Origin: Angiostrongylus vasorum
Lineage: Eukaryota > Nematoda > Chromadorea > Rhabditida > Metastrongylidae
DNA: 64,000 nucleotides
Reading direction: 5' to 3'
Assembly (NCBI GenBank): GCA_018806985.1
Contig: JADANN010000186.1
Coordinates: forward strand, 52,501 to 116,500
The position numbers and the translations under genes were made by a program. Positions 39,041 to 48,474 of the stretch are shown one piece after another (the stretch's first letter is position 1; every line of letters starts with the position of its first letter). The notes under the pieces are model-generated. The model was not told where the DNA came from. It was given only the letters and a program-made list of their open reading frames with translations, and ran no database searches.

Positions 39041-39349
39041 GCAACAACAATAACAACAGTATCGAAATCTCTTGGTCGTTCAATCATCGAATCAAGTTTC
39101 AATAATACTTTTCCCGAAACTTCTAAAAGAAATTATCATCCTCTCTTGTAGTGTTGTCATTCTACGACGTGTAACCGTTCTCTTTTTTCCGTGCAGGAAA
39201 AACGAGAACACTTGTAAAAACCTAATATACATCTACAAAACAATGTCGATTGTTCCCAGGATCGACTTTCTATTAACCTCGGCATTGGAATATGAATGCG
39301 TCGTTTTCTTGTTCAGCAATCGCGAGGTTGTTAAACAGCATACATTTAC

Positions 39350-40200
39350 TTCCATGGAAAAACACAATACAATACAACAGTAGTTGACGTTTCGGCAGTA
39401 TCGCCTTCTTCAGAGCCTGGAAGGGTATACTGACATACAATTTACTAGGCCAAACGCTTCAATAACACTTACAAAAAGACGAAAAACTCTATGGTAATTA
39501 CATGGTCAACAGCTTCTCGGAAAAAACTCACCGCTTTTTTACGTGCCTTCCAATGAGGAAGATTAGAACAGCTGATTATAGTCGCATAAGATTGACGAAT
39601 GCACCATCCCACATCAGAAATTGATGTGACCATACGGAGTCAGGTCGCGTATGACCTCTGGGCATTCATCCCTGCTATTCATTGCAGGGTTTTTGGCATC
39701 TATCCAAAAAGCCTCAAGAAGTTTTTCGCGCTGGTATCTTAGACTCCTGCGCTAGGATATTGACTTTTACTTCAAAATCGTCCCCGCTATGCTTTTGTAT
39801 CCTATGCGTGCCTAGTGGGTTACTTTGTCTTAGTTTTCGTTTGCCATCTAGGTGTTCTTTTATACGGATACACAAAGGTCTGCCCGTTCCGCCAATATAT
39901 TCATCTCCGCAATTATTACAAGAGATCAGGTATATCGTACCTGAACTTATGCAATCACCGTCCCTGCCGTAAGGGCAAATTACGCAGTTTGTTGTTTCAC
40001 ATAGACGGTCATACAGGCGGTTACGAACTAACTGACGACGTAGAGTAGCCGGTGCTATTTCAACTATCGCTACCGATTCCTCTAGGCCTGCCCTTCTTAA
40101 GCATCGTTTAATAGCTACGTTTACTTCATCGCTAATAGAGGGCAACATAAACGGGCATGCCGACTGTACCGAATTTCACCACAGTCGCAGACACTAACCA
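39350..40200 (-). mobile_element. Penelope-like element, 5'-truncated, with GIY-YIG endonuclease end
   Basis: The minus-strand frame 40148-39714 continues after a one-base shift at about 39716 to a TGA at 39614-39616. It shows the EN+ Penelope-like C terminus: a short linker (PSISDEVN), a Cys-rich finger (CVICPYGRDGDC), GIY-YIG elements (TIYLISC, EYIGGTGRP, R-KEH), a conserved H-HSG stretch, and the closing AFWIDAKNPAMNSR and PYGHINF. The reverse transcriptase is absent, so this is a 5'-truncated copy. A hammerhead-like motif follows the coding part on the same strand (39386-39413), as expected for this class. The Nematis-type Penelope-like clade of nematodes is the likely home, by inference. 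Confidence 0.85.
39386..39413 (-). ncRNA. Small hammerhead ribozyme motif (Penelope-like type)
   Basis: On the minus strand the core reads CTGAAGA, a three-pair stem II (GGC/GCC with a six-base loop), then GAAACGTC. All catalytic core positions (CUGANGA and GAA) and a GUC cleavage triplet are present. Stem III is reduced to the palindromic ACGT, so cleavage would need a dimer, as described for small hammerhead variants in Penelope-like retrotransposons. Stem I looks weak (one A-T pair at the junction). Confidence 0.6.
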
Positions 40201-40201
40201 G

Positions 40202-40742
40202 TTATTGAATGAGAGTGACTTCCGCCATAGTGGATTCCACATCAGGAAATGTAAAGGAAAGACGAGAAGAAGAAGGAAGCATATAAGATTCTGTTTGATC
40301 GTTTATTGATATTGACATGAAAACGAGTTCCACTGTTTTATACGTTCCACTTTCATCATCTAACCCACACTTTACGCTATTGATTGAGTTTGATAAGGCA
40401 TTTTTACATCGGCACTGAACTGGTTGACATGATTGCAATCGGGCAGCTGTCATCGACTTTCACCAATCAAATCAACAAACCATGAAAATCAACGTTTCGA
40501 TCACGAAAAAGGCGCGTTCATTAGCAATACAGTTACCCGCTATCTGGTAGCCCTAATTAGAATTCTGTCACATATTTTTGAACAGTAGCCGTTAGCAAGT
40601 TCTTAACCTCATGCATAACTCTTTGTAGTATCGGCGGCACATCACTTTTAGTATGAAGTTCATTTACACTAGTTTGTTGTTTTATACGATAATGCTGTTT
40701 TTCGTGACTACACGATAAACAGTATACGAGCAAGATTAGCAA
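40202..40742 (-). CDS. Possible small secreted-protein exons, unrecognised
   Basis: Two minus frames in order: 40742-40557, beginning with a hydrophobic LILLVYCLSC stretch like a signal peptide and ending VQKYVTEF-stop; and 40453-40202, with a CAG acceptor before 40414, CRCKNALSNS, KTVELVFMSISIN and a stop. An ATG-initiated leader (MNVKFAFALFALIF) lies just upstream in a different frame across a T run. They may be one decayed or indel-damaged gene, or chance frames. They lie 5' of the Penelope-like coding part but do not resemble its reverse transcriptase. Confidence 0.25.
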
Positions 40743-40839
40743 AAAATAAGTGCAAACAAGGCAAAAGCAAACTTTACATTCATATTCAATTTATTGACAA
40801 CTCCCTGTATTCTTCATCATTTAATAATTCTTTTTGCAG

Positions 40840-40920
40840 TATATATTTATTCATATTAAGGTAAAACGATTGGGAAAAACAAATGGTTATAAACATGTTG
40901 ACGCTATAAGCATTAGCTAA
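40840..40920 (+). CDS. Possible terminal exon of the phospholipase B-like gene
   Basis: A TTTTTGCAG acceptor is followed by a phase-0 frame beginning Y-I-F-I-H and ending in TAA at 40918-40920. Exon 9 of the lipase ends in phase 0 after CPDT, and family members usually continue with a short aromatic tail, so the join is plausible. The intervening intron would be 3.2 kb and contain foldback repeats and the Penelope-like element. A rival acceptor at 39195 gives a six-residue tail. No transcript evidence is available here. Confidence 0.25.
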   Translation, partial: YIFIHIKVKRLGKTNGYKHVDAISIS

Positions 40921-40948
40921 TTTGATAGTATTATTGCATCTTTAATAA

Positions 40949-41310
40949 GAGGGCGGATAGCACAGTGGTAGTGACGTCTATCACCACGAGCATTGTTCTA
41001 GTTCGATTCCGCCCCAGGCCAACCAAGCGTCTCATCCCACGGGGTCGGGAAATTGGTACCAGACTTGTTCAGGGAAAAAAATTCACTCTCTGCAGTCCAA
41101 CTGGGAACGCTTCAGCCTGGCTATATGAGGGGCTCCAGGGAGAATCGACTCGACCAGCATTCTACGACATTCAAGATGAAATGAAAAATTCTCGAGCAGC
41201 AACCGAACGTAAAAGTTGGAAGACCTTCGTGACAATGGAGGCGAACCGAATGCGAGAAGTGCTGCGATCCGCGCAATAGACGTGAAGACGGGTCATTTAA
41301 ATAAACAAAT
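40949..41310 (+). mobile_element. SINE-B, best preserved copy
   Basis: The head GGCGGATAGCACAGTGG carries an A box, and AGTTCGATTCC is a near-perfect B box 40-odd bases later. The core GGGAAATTGGTACCAGAC follows, and the tail ends in an AAATAAACAAATAAA stretch. Useful as the family reference. Confidence 0.82.
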
Positions 41311-41804
41311 AAAAAACAGATTATACCTTCAATAGTATTACTACTTATATTGGTGTTATATTTACATTAGTCCTCGTTTTTTACTCCTTTCAACCATCTT
41401 ATTGTATTTACATTAACATTAGTGACATGGCAACATTATTGATTATAATCGTTACTATTAACGATTAGTGAACAAACGATTCTATGTTGGAAGTGAACGA
41501 TGACGAAGCAGACGTCCAGTGCATAGACCTTAAGATATTTTTCCATAAAATGTTAAACTTCTTCACTAATTATGTGCCTTCTTCCTTGAAAAATTAAAGT
41601 GATAACGTGAAAAAAATCGATGGATGGCATCTTTGATTTTTTTTTATAAACTGCTACTATTCGTGTAGATTGTACTTTTAACGACGTCATTGTTGTCATA
41701 GATTACATTGTAGATTACAGAAACAAAAATACCAACGAAAGCGATACCTGGACTAGCATGGTACTTAAAGTAAGAAAGAAAAAAAAAGAAGAGAACCTTA
41801 TGTA

Positions 41805-42200
41805 GAACTGGGGCACAGAGCAGATGGCATAATGCTGTCCATCATCACGAGGACAGTGCTGGTTCGACCCCGCCTTGGGCTCACCACGTCTCTCATCCAT
41901 CCGGGGACGGGAAATTGGTACTAGAGTTGTCCGGAAAAAATCACTCTCTTCAATCCAAATGGGAGCACTCTGGCGTGACTATCTCAGGATTACAGGAAAA
42001 TTCGACCCGACCAGCATTCTATGGCATTCTACGGCATTCTACGGCATTCTACGGCATTCATTATGAAGTGAAAATCCTCATGCAACCGAAGCCTCATGTA
42101 AAAGTTGGAAGACCTTCGTGGATGATCAACTAGAGGGAGCGAATTGAATGTGAGAGGTGCTGGGATGGGCGTAGTAGACGTGAGAGAAGGAAGTACAAAA
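41805..42200 (+). mobile_element. SINE-B copy with internal 10-bp tandem expansion
   Basis: B box GGTTCGACCCC near 41865 and core at about 41905. At 42018-42058 the unit GGCATTCTAC is repeated about four times, where other copies have it once. A SINE-C copy follows directly. Confidence 0.75.
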
Positions 42201-42204
42201 AAAA

Positions 42205-42475
42205 GTGTCCAGCGCGCATGTGGTGCAATTAGAGATGCCCTGCAATGCACGTGCGTTCGATGCGCGTCCCAGGCTCACCCTTGTCTTCCGTCCCTCCGAG
42301 TTCGACAAATTGGTACCAGACTTCTCCGGGAGGATGGCAGCCTTGACTCGTTGCATCGGTAGACCATCGCGAATTATTGTATAGAACAGATTTGCATTCA
42401 ATTACGATGCTTAATGAAGTCGAATGCATGGCGCATCCCTCAGAGATTGATCAACCCCAAAAGTCTCTGCCTTCT
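42205..42475 (+). mobile_element. SINE-C copy next to SINE-B
   Basis: Head with GTGGTGCAATTAGAG and GTGCGTTCGATGCGCG, core GACAAATTGGTACCAGAC, body GTTGCATCGGTAGACC, and end GATTGATCAACCCC. Confidence 0.72.
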
Positions 42476-42899
42476 CAGCTTTGCTTATACAAATCTGCAA
42501 CTACGTTGGAATAAAATGCGAAGTTTCGACCGTAGCTGATGTCATCCCCTCGATTAGTTCATCACAAACGTTTCGATGCAGGCTGGCCGACCACCTGACC
42601 ATTTATCACCATCATGGCCTTAAGTTCAATGAATTAGTATTGGTTTTGTCCGAAAACTACATTTAAACATGGACACCGCTCGGCATTCCAGTGATATCGA
42701 CTAATTCTCGGACCTTAGCAACAGTTAAACAGGTTAAATGCACAATTAATATGCATTCAGTTTCAACATTCATTGAACCTTAAAATGAATTATGGATAAT
42801 ATTTTGGTTCATTGATGAGCTAACAGCCGTAATAGAAATCTATAACAACCTCGTGGCTAGCTTATCAATAACAAAACGCTAATCATTACTAAATCTCTT

Positions 42900-43255
42900 A
42901 AACGAAATGGTTACTGCAATCGCTCACAATGTTACAGAAATGGTGAACTTTACTTTTTATTCACTCGTCAACGAGATTGTTCAAGGGAGCCCAATTTGGC
43001 AAAGAAACCAGTTAAGCCGAAGCTGTAATCGAAATCACAATGTTAACTTTTTTTTATTTACTGCCTCTTACAATTTTTTGACAAAAGGCTACTATATGTG
43101 ATACAACCAAAATGACACTGAGATATTTGCAGAACTCCGGACCGCAGGTGTCTACGGTGGGGAACGACGGCGTTATTACCCTTTCCGGGGGCTAACGTAT
43201 TCACCACCACACCATGCAGATCCTTCGTTTCGCTTGTATCTCGGCTAGTTTTTAC
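42900..43255 (-). repeat. Family D copy
   Basis: Reverse copy from CACACCATGCAGATCC (43215) back through GGACCGCAGGTGTCTAC, ACACTGAGATATTTGC and the terminal part with AACCAGTTAAGCCGAAGC. Confidence 0.65.
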
Positions 43256-43839
43256 CTTTTATTATGCATCAAACTGTCCGAAATCACAAAATAGATATAT
43301 TTCTACGAAAACAAATACCACAGTATCTCAGTACATATGACGAAATCGTGTTCAAAAACATCTTGTATCCTCGAGAAGACACTCTTTCAGTTTTTTTTTC
43401 TTCTCATGCCTTTCATAGATAAAGTAGAATAAACTTAACTCAAACAACATAGCAGTAATAACGATAACAACAATAGTGCTAACAATAATAATATAATAGC
43501 ATAATTCTAATCGCACCAGCCTCACACAAGTTGTTTACGACTGTTGCTATGACCACTCTAGTAGACCGTGGAGAAACAAATCTACTCTGAACGTTTTCAT
43601 TTTTTTATACGCTTCACTTACCCGTTAACAACTTTTTTTTAGCAAAACGTAATTTGTTATTCCACACCATCTTATTCATTATGCAATTGGTGATTTCACT
43701 TTAAACGCATTCCATATTCCGTAAAGACTACTACTTTCTATGCAAAACGACCTTTCGCTCTCCCATTTCGGTTTAATTTTACCAATGTTTAAAATAGGTA
43801 TATCAACGTTTTAATATCTAACCATTCTATAAGCTATAC
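43256..43839. other. No gene recognised
   Basis: AT-rich spacer with AAC/AAT-rich stretches at 43440-43500. Confidence 0.55.
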
Positions 43840-44231
43840 TTACTTAGTTGGATACTTGGATGGCCCGTCTTCACTGGTTGTGAGGTCCCAGCACAATTTC
43901 CATTCTCTGGAGATTTGCAGGTTTAGCCAATGTGGTTCCTTGGAGTCTCGAGGTCAGCTCAGCCGAAGTCTTCCTCACGTCGTCACCGCCCCAGGCAGTC
44001 GCCGCGTCAGTGAATTAGAGGGGAGACTTGCCACCACGAAACTAGTTTAAAACCAGGACGGTGGTGATTCTTGGTATTTGTTTACTCTTAGCTTCCCTAC
44101 CGGATGGACCTTCCGATAAAGCGCATCTGACTACTTCTGAGTTTGGAAGCTGGGCGATGAACCTCCTGCTGTACATCGCAGCTCGACACCAAGGAACATC
44201 TCCCAGCCGCAGTGAGGCGGCAAACCATTGG
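43840..44231 (-). mobile_element. SINE-A copy 4
   Basis: Reverse-oriented copy beginning (on plus) with TTGGATACTTGG and ending with AAACCATTGG. No clear target duplication remains, so it is older or trimmed. Confidence 0.75.
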
Positions 44232-44639
44232 TAGACTGCATCCTGTATTGAAGAATAAGTGTACTAATCAGCAAAAATGACACTTTTTTCACCACAAATG
44301 TGATCTCGTGTCATAGCTGCTGTTTTTTTCTTTTCTAAATCATTAACCATCAGAGCTTCATGCAATATGGATAAATAAATCAATAGTTATAACCAGATTA
44401 AATATGTCCTACGCAAAGAAGGAAGAGTAAAAATTAATAAACTCTCCCGCCATCTGTTGGAAGCACTTAATTCGATTACGGTCGGGAGTAAAACTTTTTT
44501 TCATCTTTGTTCTTCACGAATAACCTTCTGTTCGTATTTATCTGAGCAACGACTAAAGCAATCGTAACGCTCTGTGAACAGTTCTACATAACCATACGCA
44601 GTTTTATTTACTTGCATATTTATCTCTATCACCTGACTT

Positions 44640-45000
44640 CACATATTGTGACGACCAGCACTTTTTTTTATCCTCTTCCCTCTTTCTTGTCTCGTATCGG
44701 TGATCCACAAAGGCTTTGGGATTTTCTGTAGATTTGGCATTAACTTGAGAGCTTTCCTTTCTTGAAGAATGTCGTTGAATGATGATCTGGTTGAATCTCC
44801 CTGGATGTCGGCGACAACTCTACTATTGCGTTCCCAGGTCTTCACCACAGCCAATTATCAGCCTCTGTGATTCGAAGTAAGCTTTTCTCAGACCAGTCTG
44901 AAAGCACATCGCTGACTCCGAAGAGCTGACGAGGCTTTGTTGCCACGGGCGGGGTTTGGACAAGTGACCGACCATACATAAGTATTACGAGGCATCTTTG
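44640..45000 (-). mobile_element. SINE-B, diverged copy
   Basis: Reverse copy with CCAGCACTT, GATGATCTGGTTGAATCTCC and CTTTTCTCAGACCAGTCTG blocks in family order. The head is poorly kept. Confidence 0.55.
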
Positions 45001-45372
45001 ACTACTGCTCTTCTGACGCCCCCCAATATAATTCTGCTCCCATTGTAATTCCATTTTACTCTTCTAATCCTACGATTTCACTTGTTACATCATAGATGAC
45101 GGAATTCTGTTGTTACATCTGTTCTAGTTGTAGTGAACAAAATGTTTTCATAAAAGGAATTTCTTGATTTGTAGAAGTAATAACCGTAGAAGTGGAACTT
45201 TTCACTAAGATAGACATTTTACTCGGTATTGAAACAGATGACTTTCCTGTTCCTTAATGTTTTAATTCCTCAGCAATTTGTTCCCTGAATGATTTGACAA
45301 GATACAGATATCTTACATCAGTGGAACTGATGAATCACATTCTTTGTTTCCGTTTTTTTTCCTTCTTTCACA

Positions 45373-45601
45373 ATGGAATCAGAAGACCCATTAAATACAA
45401 AGTCAGCAAAAAAAAAAAAAAACTTGATGACATCATGCCCCGCAATAGCAAAACATATAGAGCAAAAAGTACGATCTCATTGGATAAGTCTTGAAAGAAA
45501 TCCTAGGAACGTTCCCGAACTCCATTCACCAAATGATGCTTGCTTAAAGTACATTGGTCTCAACATGATTCACAGACACGATTCATGGATGACCGAAAAT
45601 G
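45373..45601 (+). CDS. Unassigned exon with a strong donor
   Basis: The frame is open from ATG 45373 to an AATG|GTGAGT donor at 45601. The peptide includes KHIEQKVRSHWISLERNP, PELHSPND and KYIGLNMIHRHDSWMTE, which looks like real protein with normal codon use. A 15-base A run at 45408-45422 could hide an indel, and the start may instead be an upstream splice site. I do not recognise the family. Possible continuation exons near 46574 and 46684 do not match in phase. Confidence 0.4.
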
Positions 45602-47319
45602 GTGAGTTCCAACTGCAAAAGATGTGTCCTAGATAGTAGTGAACTATGCTATTCAACAGGAGACCTTTGTAATCAACTAATCTTTGCTAAAAGAAGTTTC
45701 TTTTTTTACAACGATGAACTGATAGACTTCTGGAGCTCAGAGGATGTACATTGTCTTCCGTCTCTTACAACACGGTAGACTACTAATCAGATATTTTGGC
45801 GTTACAGGTGACCACTAGATTCAGTTATTCACCTATTCTGAAAACTTATATATGACCTTAGATCAATAGGTTGCAGTCGTTTCTATACTTGCTTAAAGAA
45901 TTAAACTCCCCATCTTCACATAGTATCGTGTACAAATCCCCGCATTTTTTGCTTTTTCATTTCACCGGCAGTCTGCTGAGTGAGATTTTCTTGTTTTGGA
46001 GTGTTGAGATAGCGGCGCGAGGGCTTCCGAAAGTCAGCCGACATGTGTTGTAGATCGAAGAAATACGGCGGAGATTCCTGGGATTTCTTTACTTTTCGTT
46101 GGGTTACTGAATGGAAATCTCGTACACGTTCTCAACTATAACCATACAGTAGGATGAATCACTGCTGTACATCAGTTTGACGCCGACGAACACTTACAGT
46201 AACGATAAGTCAGTAAATTTTCTGTCATTCATAATCTGCACTGTCCATCAAAGCTTTTCTTAAGCGACAATGACGACTTTAAGAGGCAAAACATATGTGT
46301 CAGACAGATGGTGGGAATGTCACCGAAATGTACTACGAATAATCGGATTCATCATTCGCACATCGAGTTTTCTGTTGAACGAATGATCCTGAACTGAGAA
46401 TCCAGGACTGTACAACATAGTTCTACGATAGTAACTGATAAGATTTTACTCAGTCTTTCCATTATACTACCACGATCGGCTTGCTCAAATTTCCCCGATA
46501 CGCATGGCAGAAGTGCTAAGAGATCGAGTAACTTCACTATATTCAAAATTTGGTAGAGGCGTACTTCCCATGCAGAAACTCTTACCTCCGCCTTTTATTT
46601 ATGAAGTGAAGAATCAACCTGTGGCAATACTGGTTACCACTCTTCCAGTCATACGACCTTCACCGTTGCCATGAGAATGTCTCTTCAGAAACGACGTGTT
46701 CAGCCTATCTCAGAAATTCCGGATATTTTCCTGGGTCAGCCTGTGATTGAGAAATCTAATCGTTACAAGTTCGTACGGTTACATTTCTTCAAAACCTTGA
46801 AATGTATAGTACCATTTTTTCTCCTTAGGTACTGCTTGTCTAGCGGAACCACTCAACGCAGCCGAAAAAAAAAGAAAAAAGGAAAAAAAATATGAATGGT
46901 TATGAGAAATTTTCAGCGATTTCGTCCACACTGTAAAAATGTCTCCTCAAACGAAATTATCTTGTAAACATGAAAAACCTCACTACGCTTTGGAAACGCC
47001 CGAAGATGACGGTTTTACTTCTTCAGAAGAGATAAACGGTTGCAATGACATAGTAACAAGTCATGTACTTAAACTCGGGCACAGAAACAAGTAGCATTAG
47101 TTTTTTTTTCGTACAGAGGTTTTCAAGCATTGCATCGTTCATACATAAAAGGGAACATTTTAATACCTCCACAACGCCTGCCACCAACGTGGTAGAAAAA
47201 ACTCTCTAAGGACGTATTCACTTCACGTTTTCCATTCTTACAAGTTACACTACATCGATTCGTGACTGGAAGTACCTACATAGTATAACTGAGTGAACCG
47301 TCATGTTGTGAAGCAACCC
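45602..47319. other. No gene placed
   Basis: Two protein-like stretches follow splice-like CAG sites, at about 46574-46672 and 46684-46790 (PISEIPDIFLGQPVIEKSN). They could belong with the exon at 45373 but do not join in phase. Confidence 0.35.
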
Positions 47320-47790
47320 ACCCGACGTGAAAATCAACACGGCGGATTTGCCGCAAAGAGTGCAAAATTGCGTCCGGTATGAGACGTCGTGTGCAACCGC
47401 GTCACAGCGGTTTTGCGCGCATCGACTGCCGCGCCGTAAAGTTTGGCGGAGCGGTCGCAGCGCGGTCGTCTTCGATACATACGCGTCCTGTCATTGTCGT
47501 GATGACGCAATGCTGGGCGTGCAGAGTTTACCTCATTCACAAGGAAGACGATCGGCTAAGATCCGCCTTCATCATATCGATTTCTCATGTTCTCCTTATG
47601 TTCGTAGGCCTTAAGGTCGTTATGGTTGATTTAGTGGCGTACCTTATAGTTTGCCTAACCTAACCTTATTTCCGAAACTCTTACTACTTACTGCAAGTAC
47701 GTAACGATCAAGAGTAAATGTGAATCAGTTGCAGTGGCGGATAGCCGCTCACCTCGTTTCGTCGGACAGGGTCAGACTCGGAACTCTGTG
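47320..47790 (+). promoter_or_regulatory. GC/CpG-rich region and possible 5' exon upstream of the R3HCC1L-like gene
   Basis: About 240 bases from 47320 are strikingly rich in CG dinucleotides (GCGCGC, GCGGTCGCAGCGCGG) in an otherwise AT-rich window. The run lies roughly 1 kb before the start codon. A segment 47735-47788 is bounded by TTGCAG and TCT|GTGAGT splice-like sites, but it does not join exon 1 in frame, so it could be a 5' UTR exon. Several overlapping short open frames here are probably by-products of base composition. Confidence 0.35.
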
Positions 47791-47920
47791 AGTTTGCTTT
47801 TTCTTTTTTTCTGGTTTTACTTTACTGTCGGCGTGCTTGTACGAATATCCTGTACGTCTCGGTATCCAATCTCAAGCCGTCAGTTGTTGATGCTCAATTC
47901 TAGAAAGTATTTACGAATCC

Positions 47921-48303
47921 TCCCAGCGGTTTCCCGTCTCATCGTGGCTGTGAGGTGTTTCTGGGTGTCGGACTCCGATGCACAACGAGGTTATTCATCC
48001 CACTAGCAAGGTCTCCCAGACTGAGAAGGAGTCCAGTGTTTCTATCAGGAACCTCAGCTAGGAGTAAACCAATGCCAAGATCCGTCATCGTCTGGGTATC
48101 AAACTGCTCGCGTGGTAGCAAATCTCCCTATTATGCACGAGGGCGGCGACTGCCTGCGGTGGTGGCGACCTAGGGACAGACTTTGGCCCGGCTGACCTAG
48201 GGGCCCTGGGGAACCATAGTGGATAAACCACAAGACTCCAAAAAATTGGAGATTGTGTTGGAGCCCGTACAAGCAGTGAGGATGGGCCGTATAAGTATTC
48301 AAT
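47921..48303 (+). mobile_element. SINE-A copy 5 upstream of the R3HCC1L-like gene
   Basis: Flanked by TATTTACGAATCC (47908-47920) and TATTTACCAATCC (48304-48316), one mismatch. It sits between the GC-rich region and the first coding exon. Confidence 0.82.
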
Positions 48304-48474
48304 TATTTACCAATCCGTATGGTTAACCAGTATGACTTACAACGGTGTTTCACGTTCTCAGTCTGATAACCTGACACTCTAGAGTTAGGCGTCGTCATTT
48401 TTAGGTTTACGGGTTAGTTATCCTAAAAGCTAATTGTTTTCTCGTGTGTTGTCACTTCTATTTCAGAAACTATA

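Noticed and set aside
40480..40515. GAAACGTTGA on the minus strand near the Penelope-like element
   Set aside because: It lacks the other half of the hammerhead core.
42535..42600. CGAAACG-containing stretch resembling a hammerhead half
   Set aside because: No CUGANGA at the right spacing and no stem II.
47327..47663. Overlapping frames of 68-95 codons on both strands
   Set aside because: High GC leaves few stops. None continues into a splice-supported model of the neighbouring gene.
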